Notes under the pieces: generated by a model | Seen by the model: the letters and a program-made list of their open reading frames with translations, nothing else | Told to the model about the DNA's origin: nothing | Databases searched by the model: none | Made by a program: the position numbers and the translations under genes | Shown: positions 1 through 7,057 of the stretch, one piece after another | Position numbering within the stretch: position 1 is the first letter of the stretch | How the letters are laid out: the number at the start of each line of letters is the position of its first letter | NCBI GenBank assembly: GCA_013112715.1 | Contig: JABFGB010000003.1 | Coordinates: forward strand, 210,287-274,286 | DNA: 64,000 bases | Source of the DNA: Chloroflexota bacterium | Lineage (GTDB): Bacteria > Chloroflexota > Anaerolineae > Aggregatilineales > J027 | Direction of reading: 5' to 3'

Positions 1-1
1 C

Positions 2-430
2 GATGGCGCACTGCATGTGAGGGGACAGGTTTATAATCCACTCGTTTTGACAATAGATGATCTACGTGTTTATCCCTCCCAAACCGCTGAAGTAACGTAT
101 CTTAGCGGCGAGGATACTGTTAATGCAAGTTTCACTGGCGTGTTGTTATGGGATATTTTGAGCAGCGCACAGGCCAATTTTAATGCCGACGTAGGCAATG
201 ATAAATTGGGCTTCTATATCGTGGCGACAGGCAGCAATGGGTTTCAAGCCGTCATTGCATGGGGTGAGATTGATCCTGAATTTGGCAATCAGCCTATCTT
301 GGTCGCTTTTGAAAAAGATGGGACGGCGTTGGACGCTGCCCAGTTGGTGGTTCCGGGTGATGGTCGGGGTGGCCGGTATGTAAGTGGTCTGGTCAGCCTA
401 GAAGTGCGTGACGCTCCATCTGTAGAATAG
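2..430 (+). CDS. C-terminal part of a molybdopterin-binding-fold protein (5' end outside window)
   Basis: The frame is open from base 2 and stops at a TAG, giving 142 visible residues; the true start lies upstream of the window, and the GTG at 17 is internal. The visible part resembles the oxidoreductase molybdopterin-binding (sulfite-oxidase-like) fold: an opening VYNPLVLTIDDL segment, a GVLLWDIL segment, GFYIVATGSNGFQAVIAWGEI, and a closing LVVPGDGRGGRYVSGLVSLEV. No catalytic cysteine is visible in this part. It ends 6 bases before modB on the same strand, so it probably belongs to a molybdate uptake or molybdoenzyme operon. The family assignment is inferred from local pattern only; a secreted lipoprotein version of this fold is likely. 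Confidence 0.55.
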   Translation, partial: DGALHVRGQVYNPLVLTIDDLRVYPSQTAEVTYLSGEDTVNASFTGVLLWDILSSAQANFNADVGNDKLGFYIVATGSNGFQAVIAWGEIDPEFGNQPILVAFEKDGTALDAAQLVVPGDGRGGRYVSGLVSLEVRDAPSVE

Positions 431-436
431 GATTCA

Positions 437-1330
437 ATGGATATCCAAGAGACGAACGTGAGCCGGGGTGATGTGCATGTCACCCCTTTTCACAAACTGC
501 CCCATGTTTTGCAGGGTTTCCGCTGGTTCATCAACCTATTGGGGAAAAGCGGCCTTGCCCTGTTGTTTCTATTGGCGATTCTGTTGATCGCCTTGCCTTT
601 AGGTTCCCTCATTTACCGCGTCTACCAAGAACAGGCATGGGAAGCGGGGGCCGATCCACTCCTCCCCCAAGCCATATCCCTGACTTTCCAGACCACTGCC
701 GTAAGTCTCGCCCTGATTTTGCTACTCGGTACGCCATTAGCCTATGTCCTGTCGCGGGGTCGCTTTTGGGGTCGGCGATTGCTGAATGTCCTAGTCGAAC
801 TGCCCATTGTGCTGCCCCCGGCGGTGGCTGGATTTGCATTGTTGGTCACATTCGGCAGGCGTGGGTTACTTGGCCCGACGCTGATGGATGTGGGCATTCG
901 ACTGACCTTTACCCGCTATGCCGTCATTTTGGCCCAAACCTTTGTGGCAATGCCTTTTTATGTGCGGTCAGCCCAAGTCGGGTTTAATCATGTGGATCGT
1001 GAAATCGAGGCCGCTGCATTGGTGGATGGCGCTTCACGCTGGCGTCGTTTCTGGTTGGTGACACTGCCGCTTTCCAGCCGGGCCTTGCTGACGGGGGCCT
1101 TGATGAGTTGGGCAAGGGCGCTGGGTGAGTTTGGTGCGACCATTTTGTTCGCGGGGAGTGCGCCGGGGCGTACCCAAACCATGACCTTGTTGGTTTATAA
1201 GACCTATCAGCAAAATATTCCGGCGGCCCTTTGGACAGCCTTGATTTTGATTGGTATTGCCGCCAGTGTTTTGTTTGTGGTGCAGCTATTGAGCCGCGAA
1301 GATCGGCAAGATTCCGCTAAATCTCGTTAA
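437..1330 (+). CDS. modB: Molybdate ABC transporter permease ModB
   Basis: Inner-membrane permease subunit that forms the channel for molybdate (or tungstate) in the ModABC importer. The 297-residue protein has about six hydrophobic segments from residue 30 onward and the binding-protein-dependent transport motif EAAALVDGASRWRRF, the EAA loop that docks on the ATPase ModC. Length is slightly above the usual 220-280 because of an N-terminal cytoplasmic extension of about 30 residues. It follows a molybdopterin-fold gene by 6 bases, which suits a molybdenum locus; modA and modC would be expected further upstream but are not in view. Its 3' end overlaps the convergent flavodoxin-like gene by 14 bases. 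Confidence 0.85.
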   Translation: MDIQETNVSRGDVHVTPFHKLPHVLQGFRWFINLLGKSGLALLFLLAILLIALPLGSLIYRVYQEQAWEAGADPLLPQAISLTFQTTAVSLALILLLGTPLAYVLSRGRFWGRRLLNVLVELPIVLPPAVAGFALLVTFGRRGLLGPTLMDVGIRLTFTRYAVILAQTFVAMPFYVRSAQVGFNHVDREIEAAALVDGASRWRRFWLVTLPLSSRALLTGALMSWARALGEFGATILFAGSAPGRTQTMTLLVYKTYQQNIPAALWTALILIGIAASVLFVVQLLSREDRQDSAKSR

Positions 1331-1853
1331 CCAATAGGGGGTAGATATGATTCGCCCACGTGCGTACCGCGTTTAAATCCCGCCAATCACCCCGTTCCCC
1401 AAAGGTGATAATCAGCAACACACGCCACAATACATTCAGTCGTCTAAATGCGACTGCCCCGGCGAAATGCTCCACTGAAATGGGTTGGATGTTGGGATAG
1501 GGCCTCAAGCCTCTTCGAACCCACTTCTCGACAAGGGCATGATTTTTGGGAGTAGGCTTTCTCATTTGAGCACCTACGCTGAAGACTGCGACTGGGCAAG
1601 CCTCCAAAATGCTCGTGTTTTGTCGGATAAAACGAACAGCGGATGGCATCATACGCCGGAAGTAAATCGCGCTACCCAGCACTATCGCGTCATAGTCACC
1701 TGCGTTTGACACCTTCTTTACTGCGGCGGTTTCTACCCCTATTCCCTTAAGGCGGAGAGCCTCGGCTATCTGCTCGGCGATTTCGCGGGTTGTGCCGCCG
1801 CGTGAGGCATAGACAACCAAAATACGCTTCGTTTTGGGTGATTCGCTCATCAA
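1317..1853 (-). CDS. Flavodoxin-domain protein (HemG-like)
   Basis: A 178-residue flavodoxin-fold protein. The N-terminal VVYASRGGTTREIAEQIAE is the FMN phosphate-binding loop plus first helix, and YDAIVLGSAIYFRRM matches the second FMN loop. The overall pattern is close to menaquinone-dependent protoporphyrinogen oxidase HemG and related flavodoxin-domain proteins, which oxidise protoporphyrinogen IX or carry electrons. The C-terminal part contains a tryptophan- and arginine-rich patch that could associate with the membrane. Start is the ATG at 1853; a second ATG follows directly. The gene ends with TAG. It could equally be a generic flavodoxin; the exact substrate is not shown. Confidence 0.7.
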   Translation of the reverse strand: MMSESPKTKRILVVYASRGGTTREIAEQIAEALRLKGIGVETAAVKKVSNAGDYDAIVLGSAIYFRRMMPSAVRFIRQNTSILEACPVAVFSVGAQMRKPTPKNHALVEKWVRRGLRPYPNIQPISVEHFAGAVAFRRLNVLWRVLLIITFGERGDWRDLNAVRTWANHIYPLLVNEI

Positions 1854-1962
1854 GGGTCATTTCCCTAATTTCGAGTTTTGACTCTAAAAATGACTGTAGA
1901 TGAAATGTTTTGGGACGGCAAGCGAGTAAGTCACTGGTTTAGGTGACTTTGTTCTGTATATC

Positions 1963-1990
1963 TTGACAAGAAATCGTATACGATTATACA
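1963..1990 (+). promoter_or_regulatory. Promoter of the GntR-family regulator gene
   Basis: TTGACA at 1963-1968 and TATACA at 1985-1990 are separated by 16 bases. The palindromic operator at 1973-1984 fills the spacer, so binding there would block RNA polymerase. Confidence 0.6.
1973..1984. promoter_or_regulatory. Perfect 12-bp palindrome, likely GntR/FadR operator
   Basis: ATCGTATACGAT is a perfect inverted repeat lying between the -35 and -10 hexamers just upstream of a GntR-family gene. FadR/FCD-type regulators commonly bind AT-rich palindromes built around GTATAC. A second related half-site pair (ATTATACAATTATACGA) continues to about 1999. Autoregulation is the simplest reading; it is inferred, not shown. 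Confidence 0.6.
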
Positions 1991-2025
1991 ATTATACGAG
2001 CGAAATAGAATATTGGAGGGGACAA

Positions 2026-2667
2026 TTGGTACTAGCCAAAAACACTGCCGAGCATGTAGCAGCATACCTCCGGATGGCGATTCTGCGTGGGGAGATCAAA
2101 AGTAAGGAACCCCTGCGCCAAGACAAAATCGCCGAAGAACTAGGCCTCAGCAAGATTCCTATCCGTGAGGCATTGGTACAACTCAAAGCCGAAGGATTGG
2201 TGACACTTCATCTCAATCGTGGCGCCTATGTTTCGACCTTAAATGCAGCAGAGGCAGCTGAGATTTATACTATCCGCATCGCTCTGGAAACCGTCGCGCT
2301 TGAATCAGCGATTCCACATCATACACCCGCCCAATTGATGGAGGCCGAAAATACACTGCGGGTGATGGATGTTGAGACCGATGTGGCCCGCTGGGTAGAA
2401 CTGAACTGGCAGTTTCATGCCCAACTGTACCAAGCTGCCCAAATGCCGCGTTTGATAAGCATCTTGGAACCCCTGCATATCAATGTGGCGCGTTACCTAG
2501 TGCTCTATCTCAATAACCTCGGCTACCAAGCCGCTTCACAGGGCGAACATTACGCGATTTTGCAAGCCTGCCGTGCTGGTAATGTCACTGAGGCGGTTCA
2601 AGTACTCCGGCAGCACCTCCAATCGGCCTCCACTACCTTAACAACTTTTTTAATGTCAGAAATGTAA
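2026..2667 (+). CDS. GntR-family (FadR/FCD) transcriptional regulator
   Basis: A 213-residue regulator. The N-terminal winged helix-turn-helix spans about residues 5-70 (LRQDKIAEELGLSKIPIREAL is the recognition region) and is followed by an all-helical FCD ligand domain (about 78-205) with ELNWQFHAQLY, where the histidine typically helps bind a metal or small carboxylate. I place the start at TTG 2026: GGAGGG at 2015-2020 lies 5 bases upstream, while a longer reading from 1963 would begin inside the -35 box. The SHMT-like gene follows by 11 bases, so the regulator probably controls its own operon in response to that enzyme's substrate or product. Confidence 0.82.
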   Translation: MVLAKNTAEHVAAYLRMAILRGEIKSKEPLRQDKIAEELGLSKIPIREALVQLKAEGLVTLHLNRGAYVSTLNAAEAAEIYTIRIALETVALESAIPHHTPAQLMEAENTLRVMDVETDVARWVELNWQFHAQLYQAAQMPRLISILEPLHINVARYLVLYLNNLGYQAASQGEHYAILQACRAGNVTEAVQVLRQHLQSASTTLTTFLMSEM

Positions 2668-2678
2668 AGGAATAGAGC

Positions 2679-4034
2679 ATGGGTAATTCACCTCAATTTG
2701 AAGTCCACGATGCGGGTATTTTGGAGAATGCGCGGGCTATCCTCGAAAAAGCGGGTTCGGCCAAAGATATGGCGGATGCGGTCCTACGGGCGGTGCAGCG
2801 CAACGAGGAATGGCGTGGCAAACGCTGTATCAATCTCTTAGCTCCCGAAGCTCCCACGAGTCCCACTGTACGTCAGCTATTGGCATCCGAAATCGGGACA
2901 CGCGCCGCCGAAGGACACGTCGGACGAGTCAATCGCTGGTTTGCGGGCACACAGTATATTGATGAAGTTGAGTCATTGTGTGTCGAGTTGCTCAAAAAGG
3001 CCTTTCGCTGCAACTATGCCGATCATCGCCTGATGGGGAGCATGTTGGGCAATATGGCGGTTTATCATGCGCTTGTTCAGCCGGGTGATCGCGTGATGAC
3101 CGCGTCGCAGCCGTTTGGCGGGCATTCCAGCAACCGCCCCGATGGACCAGCCGGTACACGTGGCCTCGAAATCTACGATATTCCCTATGACCCGGATGAA
3201 CTTGAAGTAGATTTAGATAAATTTACCGAAGAAGCCCAACGCATTCGCCCCAAATTGGTGGTGATGGGCATGTCTATGACCCTCTTTCCCCTGCCTGTGC
3301 GCGAAATGACCTCGATTATTACGGAGTGGGGCGGTCAGTTTGTGTTTGATGGGGCGCACCAAGCCGGGTTAATCGCGGGTGGTCAATTCCAAGACCCCCT
3401 CAATGAAGGTGCGGCGATCTTAACAGGCTCGGCAGGCAAAACCTTCAGTGGCCCCCAAAGCGGCATGATTATGTGGAACGACCCATCGTTGACCAAACCC
3501 ATTACGGAAACCATATTTCCAGTGTTGGTGGCGACGCATCAGGTCAATCGTGTGGCTGCACTGGCAGTCGCCGCTGCGGAAATGCTGGAATTTGGGCGGG
3601 TTTATATGGCACAGATTGTCAGAAATGCGCAGGCTCTCGGTAAAGCATTGGATTCACACGGTATTCCCGTCCTAGCAGCCCATCGTGGCTATACCCGTAC
3701 TCATCAAGTGATTGCCAATGTACGACAGTTCGGGGGTGGGCTAGAAGTGGCTCATCGTTTGGCCGAAGCCAATATCATTTCCAATAAGAACCTGATTCCG
3801 GGTGATACCCCGGCGGATTGGGATCGTCCCAGTGGCTTGCGGATGGGCACGATTGAAGTGACTCGCTTGGGTATGATGGAAAAGGACATGGAGACCATTG
3901 CCGATTTTATGACGCGGGTGTTGGTGAATGGCGAAGACCCAGAATTGGTGCGCCGCGATGTCGAAGATTTCCGTCTCCCCATGCAGGATTTTTACTATAA
4001 CTTTGATAATGGCTGGCCCGCTACTCAACAATGA
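2679..4034 (+). CDS. SHMT-like PLP-dependent enzyme (fold type I)
   Basis: A 451-residue protein related to serine hydroxymethyltransferase. FDGAHQAGLIAGGQF contains the PLP-contacting aspartate (D224) and histidine (H227), and GSAGKTFSGPQSG contains the Schiff-base lysine (K254), replacing the TTTTHKTLRGPRGG of canonical GlyA. The substrate loop PFGGHSSNRPDG and the motif differences suggest a paralogue working on another hydroxy-amino acid, for example an alpha-methylserine or threonine transaldolase-type reaction, rather than the housekeeping GlyA. Start is ATG 2679 with AAAGGAA about 9 bases upstream. It forms an operon with the GntR regulator. Folate dependence cannot be judged from the sequence. 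Confidence 0.75.
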   Translation: MGNSPQFEVHDAGILENARAILEKAGSAKDMADAVLRAVQRNEEWRGKRCINLLAPEAPTSPTVRQLLASEIGTRAAEGHVGRVNRWFAGTQYIDEVESLCVELLKKAFRCNYADHRLMGSMLGNMAVYHALVQPGDRVMTASQPFGGHSSNRPDGPAGTRGLEIYDIPYDPDELEVDLDKFTEEAQRIRPKLVVMGMSMTLFPLPVREMTSIITEWGGQFVFDGAHQAGLIAGGQFQDPLNEGAAILTGSAGKTFSGPQSGMIMWNDPSLTKPITETIFPVLVATHQVNRVAALAVAAAEMLEFGRVYMAQIVRNAQALGKALDSHGIPVLAAHRGYTRTHQVIANVRQFGGGLEVAHRLAEANIISNKNLIPGDTPADWDRPSGLRMGTIEVTRLGMMEKDMETIADFMTRVLVNGEDPELVRRDVEDFRLPMQDFYYNFDNGWPATQQ

Positions 4035-4043
4035 TCCCAAATC

Positions 4044-4078
4044 ACCTGTCACTACGTTAGTTTCAAATAGTGACAGGT
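4044..4078. other. 11-bp perfect hairpin between convergent genes
   Basis: ACCTGTCACTA at 4044-4054 pairs perfectly with TAGTGACAGGT at 4068-4078, with a 13-base loop. It lies between the 3' ends of two convergent genes, but neither side is followed by a good T-run, so it is either a weak bidirectional terminator or an mRNA 3'-end stabiliser. Confidence 0.5.
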
Positions 4079-4093
4079 ACGGATTGGTTCAGA

Positions 4094-4666
4094 TTAGTGG
4101 TCGAGTGGTGGCTTGGTCGGGTCTTGGATATAACGACCTAGTATCAGCGAGCGGACGACTTCCTCCCATGTAGCCTCGTATTTCGGGGCTTCATCTACCC
4201 AAAAATCGAAGGTAATGAGTATCTGAACATTCCAGCCCCGTGCCACTAGGATACGGGTAAAGGCCTCACGATTGTCATTTTCGGTATCTTCAAAACGGTG
4301 TTCGACCCACACGATCTCAATCCCCGGACGATTGACCCGGAATAGTTCACTTTTGGCAAGGACTTTCATTTTACTGTCATTAGTGGAATCAATCAGCATC
4401 TTATCAAGTGGCAGCCCACTCCAATCCACTCCTACAGGCAACCGCCAAAAGGAGGTGGTGAGGCGTGCATTGTCATTGGGTGGGGCCCCATCATGAAGCT
4501 CAAACGGCTCTAATTTTGCCACAATCCATGTATCCGGCACATTGAAACTCACCAAACCACGCTCCAATACCACGATTTTGTAACCTTCCGGCGCTTTCCA
4601 TGTGTGATTGGCTGGCAAGGGGATGGTAGTTTCTTTAAAGTTCTGCTTATGTTTAGGCCGTTTCAT
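4094..4666 (-). CDS. Conserved hypothetical protein
   Basis: A 190-residue soluble protein with no signal peptide or membrane segment. I choose ATG at 4666 because GGAGG lies 5 bases upstream; the in-frame GTG at 4678 overlaps that ribosome-binding site. The pattern of the body (VSFNVPDTWIV, a long mixed beta region, then WEEVVRSLILG near the end) is reminiscent of PsbP/DUF1795-like small beta-helical proteins, but I do not recognise a family with confidence. It converges on the SHMT-like gene and is transcribed alone. Confidence 0.6.
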   Translation of the reverse strand: MKRPKHKQNFKETTIPLPANHTWKAPEGYKIVVLERGLVSFNVPDTWIVAKLEPFELHDGAPPNDNARLTTSFWRLPVGVDWSGLPLDKMLIDSTNDSKMKVLAKSELFRVNRPGIEIVWVEHRFEDTENDNREAFTRILVARGWNVQILITFDFWVDEAPKYEATWEEVVRSLILGRYIQDPTKPPLDH

Positions 4667-4778
4667 GAATGCCTCCACGCATAGGTTGAATCCATCATAT
4701 CCATTCTAACGCATTTTAAAAATCCAAAATGTCAAGTGAACCTTTTGTGGATTCCCTCCAAAGTGAGGGGGTAAAAAA

Positions 4779-4801
4779 TTGACCCTTGTGTAAATTCACA
4801 A
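4779..4801 (+). promoter_or_regulatory. Possible glnA upstream control site
   Basis: TTGACC at 4779-4784 could serve as a -35 box, and the near-palindrome TTGTGTAAATTCACAA at 4786-4801 immediately follows. The site lies about 100 bases before glnA. The matching -10 (AATACG) is weak, so only the palindrome is worth noting; a nitrogen regulator site is an inference. Confidence 0.3.
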
Positions 4802-4897
4802 AATACGCTTCGGAAATTTGAGAAGTGAATACAATTTGCCCGATATTATTCCAACGCCATGTCGTTCGTCAAAAAACATATAGAAGGTTAGGTAGTT

Positions 4898-6319
4898 ATG
4901 TCTGAATCACTCCGCAACTTCCTCGAAATTCCCTATGAACAGCTAGAAGAGCTGAATCTTGAGGCAAAAACCAAACGCCAAAATCGTGTTTCAGCCGATA
5001 CTATCCGCGAAGAACGGATGCGTTATTTGACGGATGAAAAGCGTATCAAGGCCGTGACGGTTTGCTTCACCGACCTCGAAGGCCGCTTCCACATGCTGGA
5101 TTATGACAAGAAATTCTTGTTAAAAGCTGCCGATAATCTTACCTTTGATGGTTCATCAGTACGCGGTTTCAGCCAACAGTCCGAATCTGACCTGCGTTTG
5201 GGCATTGACTGGTCGGCATTCTATTGGCTACCCTCCGATGTGTTTGGTCCCGGCAAAGTCTTGGTCTTCGGTGAAGTTTTGGAGCGTGAGGGCGGCCCCT
5301 ATCCTGCCGACATGCGTTCGGCACTGAAGCTGTATACTGCCGACCAATATCAAAAGAACGGTTATACGTTCAACCTTTCCAACGAAATTGAAGGCTTCAT
5401 CTTCCGAGGCCGTCATGCTGAACAGCGTTACGTTGAAACGGGCCAATTTGAGTTCGTTTCGACGGGTGGTTACTATCATTCACTCCCCGGTGATACGCTG
5501 CGTACTTTCATTGACAAGGCTGCGGAAGTGCAGCGTGCGATGGGGTTTGCGAATGAAAAAGATCATCCTGAAGTCGCTCCATCCCAGTTTGAAATGAACT
5601 ACTCCTATTCGGAAGCCGTGATTGCCGCCGATCAGATTCAACTTTATAAGCTGGTGGCCCGCCAAGTTGCCCAGCAAATGGATTTGACCGCCAGCTTCCT
5701 GCCGAAACCCGTAACTGGGGTGAATGGCAGCGGGATGCACACCAATATGTCCATTTCCAAAGGCGACACCAACTTGTTCTATCAAAAAGATGGTCAAGAT
5801 GGCATCTCTAGCCTCGCATGGGATTTTGTGAAACGTATTTTGAGCGTTGGCCGCGAAATTTGCTTGGTTTTGAACCCCAGTGTCAATGCCTATCGCCGCC
5901 TCGACCCCCACTACGAAGCACCTAATCAAATCAAGGCCTCGCCGATTGACCGAGGCAGCATGGTACGTATTCCAATTGGTAATTCGCGTTCGGCCCGTAT
6001 TGAAGTCCGCTCCATCGCACCCGACGCCAATCCGTACCTTGCAGTTTACACCTTGTTCCGCGCGGGCTTAGAAGGGAAAATCAGCACCCATCTCTCGCCC
6101 GACGCGATCCTGCCCGACAATATCTATGACGCTATCTCCGATTTCTGTGGCGGGATGTTTGTTCGACAAATATTGGGAGACGAAATCTGCGAACGCTATG
6201 CGGCATTGAAGCAGGCTTCGGCTGATCGCTGCCCACGTCTGTTGGGTACACAAATCAAGCCCGCCGAAATTCAATTCCACCACGAAGTCACCAACCAATA
6301 CTACTGGAATCAGTTCTAG
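4898..6319 (+). CDS. glnA: Glutamine synthetase
   Basis: ATP-dependent ligase that joins ammonia to glutamate, the main entry of nitrogen into metabolism. The 473-residue protein fits type I. Visible motifs in order: DGSSVRGF (N-terminal loop of the beta-grasp domain), SNEIEGFIF with a metal-binding glutamate, EVAPSQFEMNY with the second metal-ligand pair, VNGSGMHTNMS (ammonia/glutamate site), NPSVNAYRRL, and RIEVRSIAPDANPYLA with the active-site arginine. The tyrosine region used for adenylylation in the enterobacterial enzyme (NLYDLP type) is not evident. The gene ends with TAG and is followed within 15 bases by an intrinsic terminator, so it is monocistronic and separate from the amber tRNA cassette. 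Confidence 0.95.
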   Translation: MSESLRNFLEIPYEQLEELNLEAKTKRQNRVSADTIREERMRYLTDEKRIKAVTVCFTDLEGRFHMLDYDKKFLLKAADNLTFDGSSVRGFSQQSESDLRLGIDWSAFYWLPSDVFGPGKVLVFGEVLEREGGPYPADMRSALKLYTADQYQKNGYTFNLSNEIEGFIFRGRHAEQRYVETGQFEFVSTGGYYHSLPGDTLRTFIDKAAEVQRAMGFANEKDHPEVAPSQFEMNYSYSEAVIAADQIQLYKLVARQVAQQMDLTASFLPKPVTGVNGSGMHTNMSISKGDTNLFYQKDGQDGISSLAWDFVKRILSVGREICLVLNPSVNAYRRLDPHYEAPNQIKASPIDRGSMVRIPIGNSRSARIEVRSIAPDANPYLAVYTLFRAGLEGKISTHLSPDAILPDNIYDAISDFCGGMFVRQILGDEICERYAALKQASADRCPRLLGTQIKPAEIQFHHEVTNQYYWNQF

Positions 6320-6332
6320 TCGAAATAGGGGA

Positions 6333-6363
6333 GGGGTATTCGCAGGGATGCCCCTTATTTTTT
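6333..6363 (+). terminator. Intrinsic terminator of glnA
   Basis: GGGGTAT at 6333-6339 pairs with ATGCCCC at 6348-6354 (one T-G wobble, 8-base loop), followed by a T-rich stretch to 6363. It closes the glnA transcript 14 bases after the stop. Confidence 0.8.
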
Positions 6364-6390
6364 GTTGTTCAAGGCAATCTGCGGTATCAT
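6362..6390 (+). promoter_or_regulatory. Putative promoter of the amber tRNA cassette
   Basis: TTGTTG at 6362-6367 and TATCAT at 6385-6390 are 17 bases apart and start within the T-run of the glnA terminator. Transcription would begin roughly 15 bases before the tRNA at 6414, consistent with an independent unit. Confidence 0.5.
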
Positions 6391-6413
6391 CTTTTTTATG
6401 CTTTTGCGAGTTT

Positions 6414-6485
6414 GGGTCATATGCTCGTTGGATGGGCGGCGGACTCTAAACCCGCTAGAAGCGAGTTCGATTCTCGCATGACCCA
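6414..6485 (+). tRNA. tRNA with anticodon CUA (amber suppressor type)
   Basis: Cloverleaf by inspection: acceptor GGGTCAT (6414-6420) with ATGACCC (6478-6484), discriminator A6485; D stem GCTC/GGGC (6423-6426, 6434-6437) with a GG-containing loop; anticodon stem GCGGA/CCCGC (6439-6443, 6451-6455) with one A-C mismatch at the loop end; loop CTCTAAA (6444-6450), in which T33 is followed by CTA at 6446-6448; 5-base variable region; T arm GCGAG-TTCGATT-CTCGC. The anticodon reads UAG. Oddities: position 8 is A, the D loop lacks the usual A14/A21, and no CCA is encoded. It is not tRNA-Pyl by shape, since the variable region and the spacing before the D stem are of ordinary length. Charging identity is unknown; A73 and A20 would be compatible with arginine. 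Confidence 0.78.
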
Positions 6486-6498
6486 TTTTGGAGGAAAT

Positions 6499-6561
6499 AT
6501 GTTGTAGGTTCATTATTCCAAAACGAGAGACCCCCCGAACTGTATCTCCCTCTCTACCTGA
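6499..6561 (+). other. Leader ORF with UAG as third codon
   Basis: ATG at 6499 follows GGAGG (6490-6494) by 4 bases. The second codon is TTG and the third is TAG (6505-6507). If the amber is read, the frame stays open for 17 more codons to a TGA at 6559-6561. It begins 14 bases after the amber tRNA. Codons 15-19 of the leader form the left arm of the hairpin that hides the next gene's ribosome-binding site. A ribosome that stops at the UAG would sit more than 30 bases before that arm; one that continues would run over it. Without readthrough this is only a two-residue peptide. Confidence 0.5.
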
Positions 6562-6594
6562 AATGATATTTATGCAAATCAAGAGGAGATACAG
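6540..6594 (+). promoter_or_regulatory. Hairpin sequestering the Shine-Dalgarno of the next gene
   Basis: Bases 6540-6549 (CTGTATCTCC) pair without a mismatch with 6585-6594 (GGAGATACAG); after one bulged C, three more pairs join 6551-6553 to 6582-6584. The right arm contains the whole AGAGGAG ribosome-binding site (6582-6588) of the gene starting at 6597. The left arm lies inside the leader ORF, beyond its UAG. This is a classic arrangement for translational attenuation, with readthrough as the switch. The pairing is seen; the regulatory role is inferred. Confidence 0.6.
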
Positions 6595-6596
6595 AC

Positions 6597-7019
6597 ATGA
6601 ATACCCTTCCAAAAGCGATCACCGCTCAAATAATAGCCGACATTTCTATCTACCAGAGTATCCGCAGCCAATGGAGTGATTTAATGCGCTCCACACGCAG
6701 GCATGAATTACGGGCCTCCCATCATCTCCTTTACCTAGCATTGTTAGGTAAGGATTGGCGCAAGGCTTTCCACTGTCTTTCTAATTCAAACAAACTTAAT
6801 AATGGCGCGTTTCCCGGATGGGGGCTTTTTCGGGCTGTAGCTGTGCTGCATATGGTGTCGTGTGAGGAGGAAGTGCTTGCCCCATTCGATGGCCTTGTTA
6901 CCCCAATTATGCTTCAGCAGATTCGGCAATTGATCCCTATTCCGAATGCCTACAAACTTAAGCCAGAACAATTCTCAGCAGGGGCATTTCCCTTCGAGGC
7001 GTATGTTGTGCCTGCCTGA
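6597..7019 (+). CDS. Unknown 140-residue protein of the amber cassette
   Basis: Start ATG 6597 with AGAGGAG 8 bases upstream; ends with TGA. I do not recognise the family. The sequence is probably soluble and mixed alpha/beta, with a basic N-terminal half (RSTRRHELRASHH), a conserved-looking block LLYLALLGKDWRKAF around residues 44-58, a KLNNGAFPGW turn, and a C-terminal part rich in hydrophobic residues. There is no signal peptide or clear membrane helix. It lies between the leader ORF and the PTH2-like gene and shares their direction, so the three are probably one transcript. Expression is likely gated by the hairpin over its ribosome-binding site. Confidence 0.7.
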   Translation: MNTLPKAITAQIIADISIYQSIRSQWSDLMRSTRRHELRASHHLLYLALLGKDWRKAFHCLSNSNKLNNGAFPGWGLFRAVAVLHMVSCEEEVLAPFDGLVTPIMLQQIRQLIPIPNAYKLKPEQFSAGAFPFEAYVVPA

Positions 7020-7046
7020 TTCAAAGTCTATGCCTAAGCAACCAAC

Positions 7047-7057
7047 AGGAGAAAACG
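7047..7057 (+). promoter_or_regulatory. Ribosome-binding site that fixes the start of the PTH2-like gene
   Basis: AGGAG at 7047-7051 is 6 bases before ATG 7058. No comparable site precedes the GTG at 7085, so initiation upstream of the in-frame TAG is the better-supported reading. Confidence 0.6.

Noticed and set aside
6414..6485. Reading the tRNA as tRNA-Arg (TCT) or tRNA-Pyl
   Set aside because: TCT would need C at position 33, whereas the loop CTCTAAA has T33 directly before CTA. Pyrrolysine tRNA has a 3-base variable loop, a shorter D loop and one base before the D stem; here those lengths are closer to ordinary tRNA.
6355..6612. Open frame antisense to the amber tRNA
   Set aside because: Antisense reading of a tRNA gene gives typical GHARIELASS-like peptides; not a gene.
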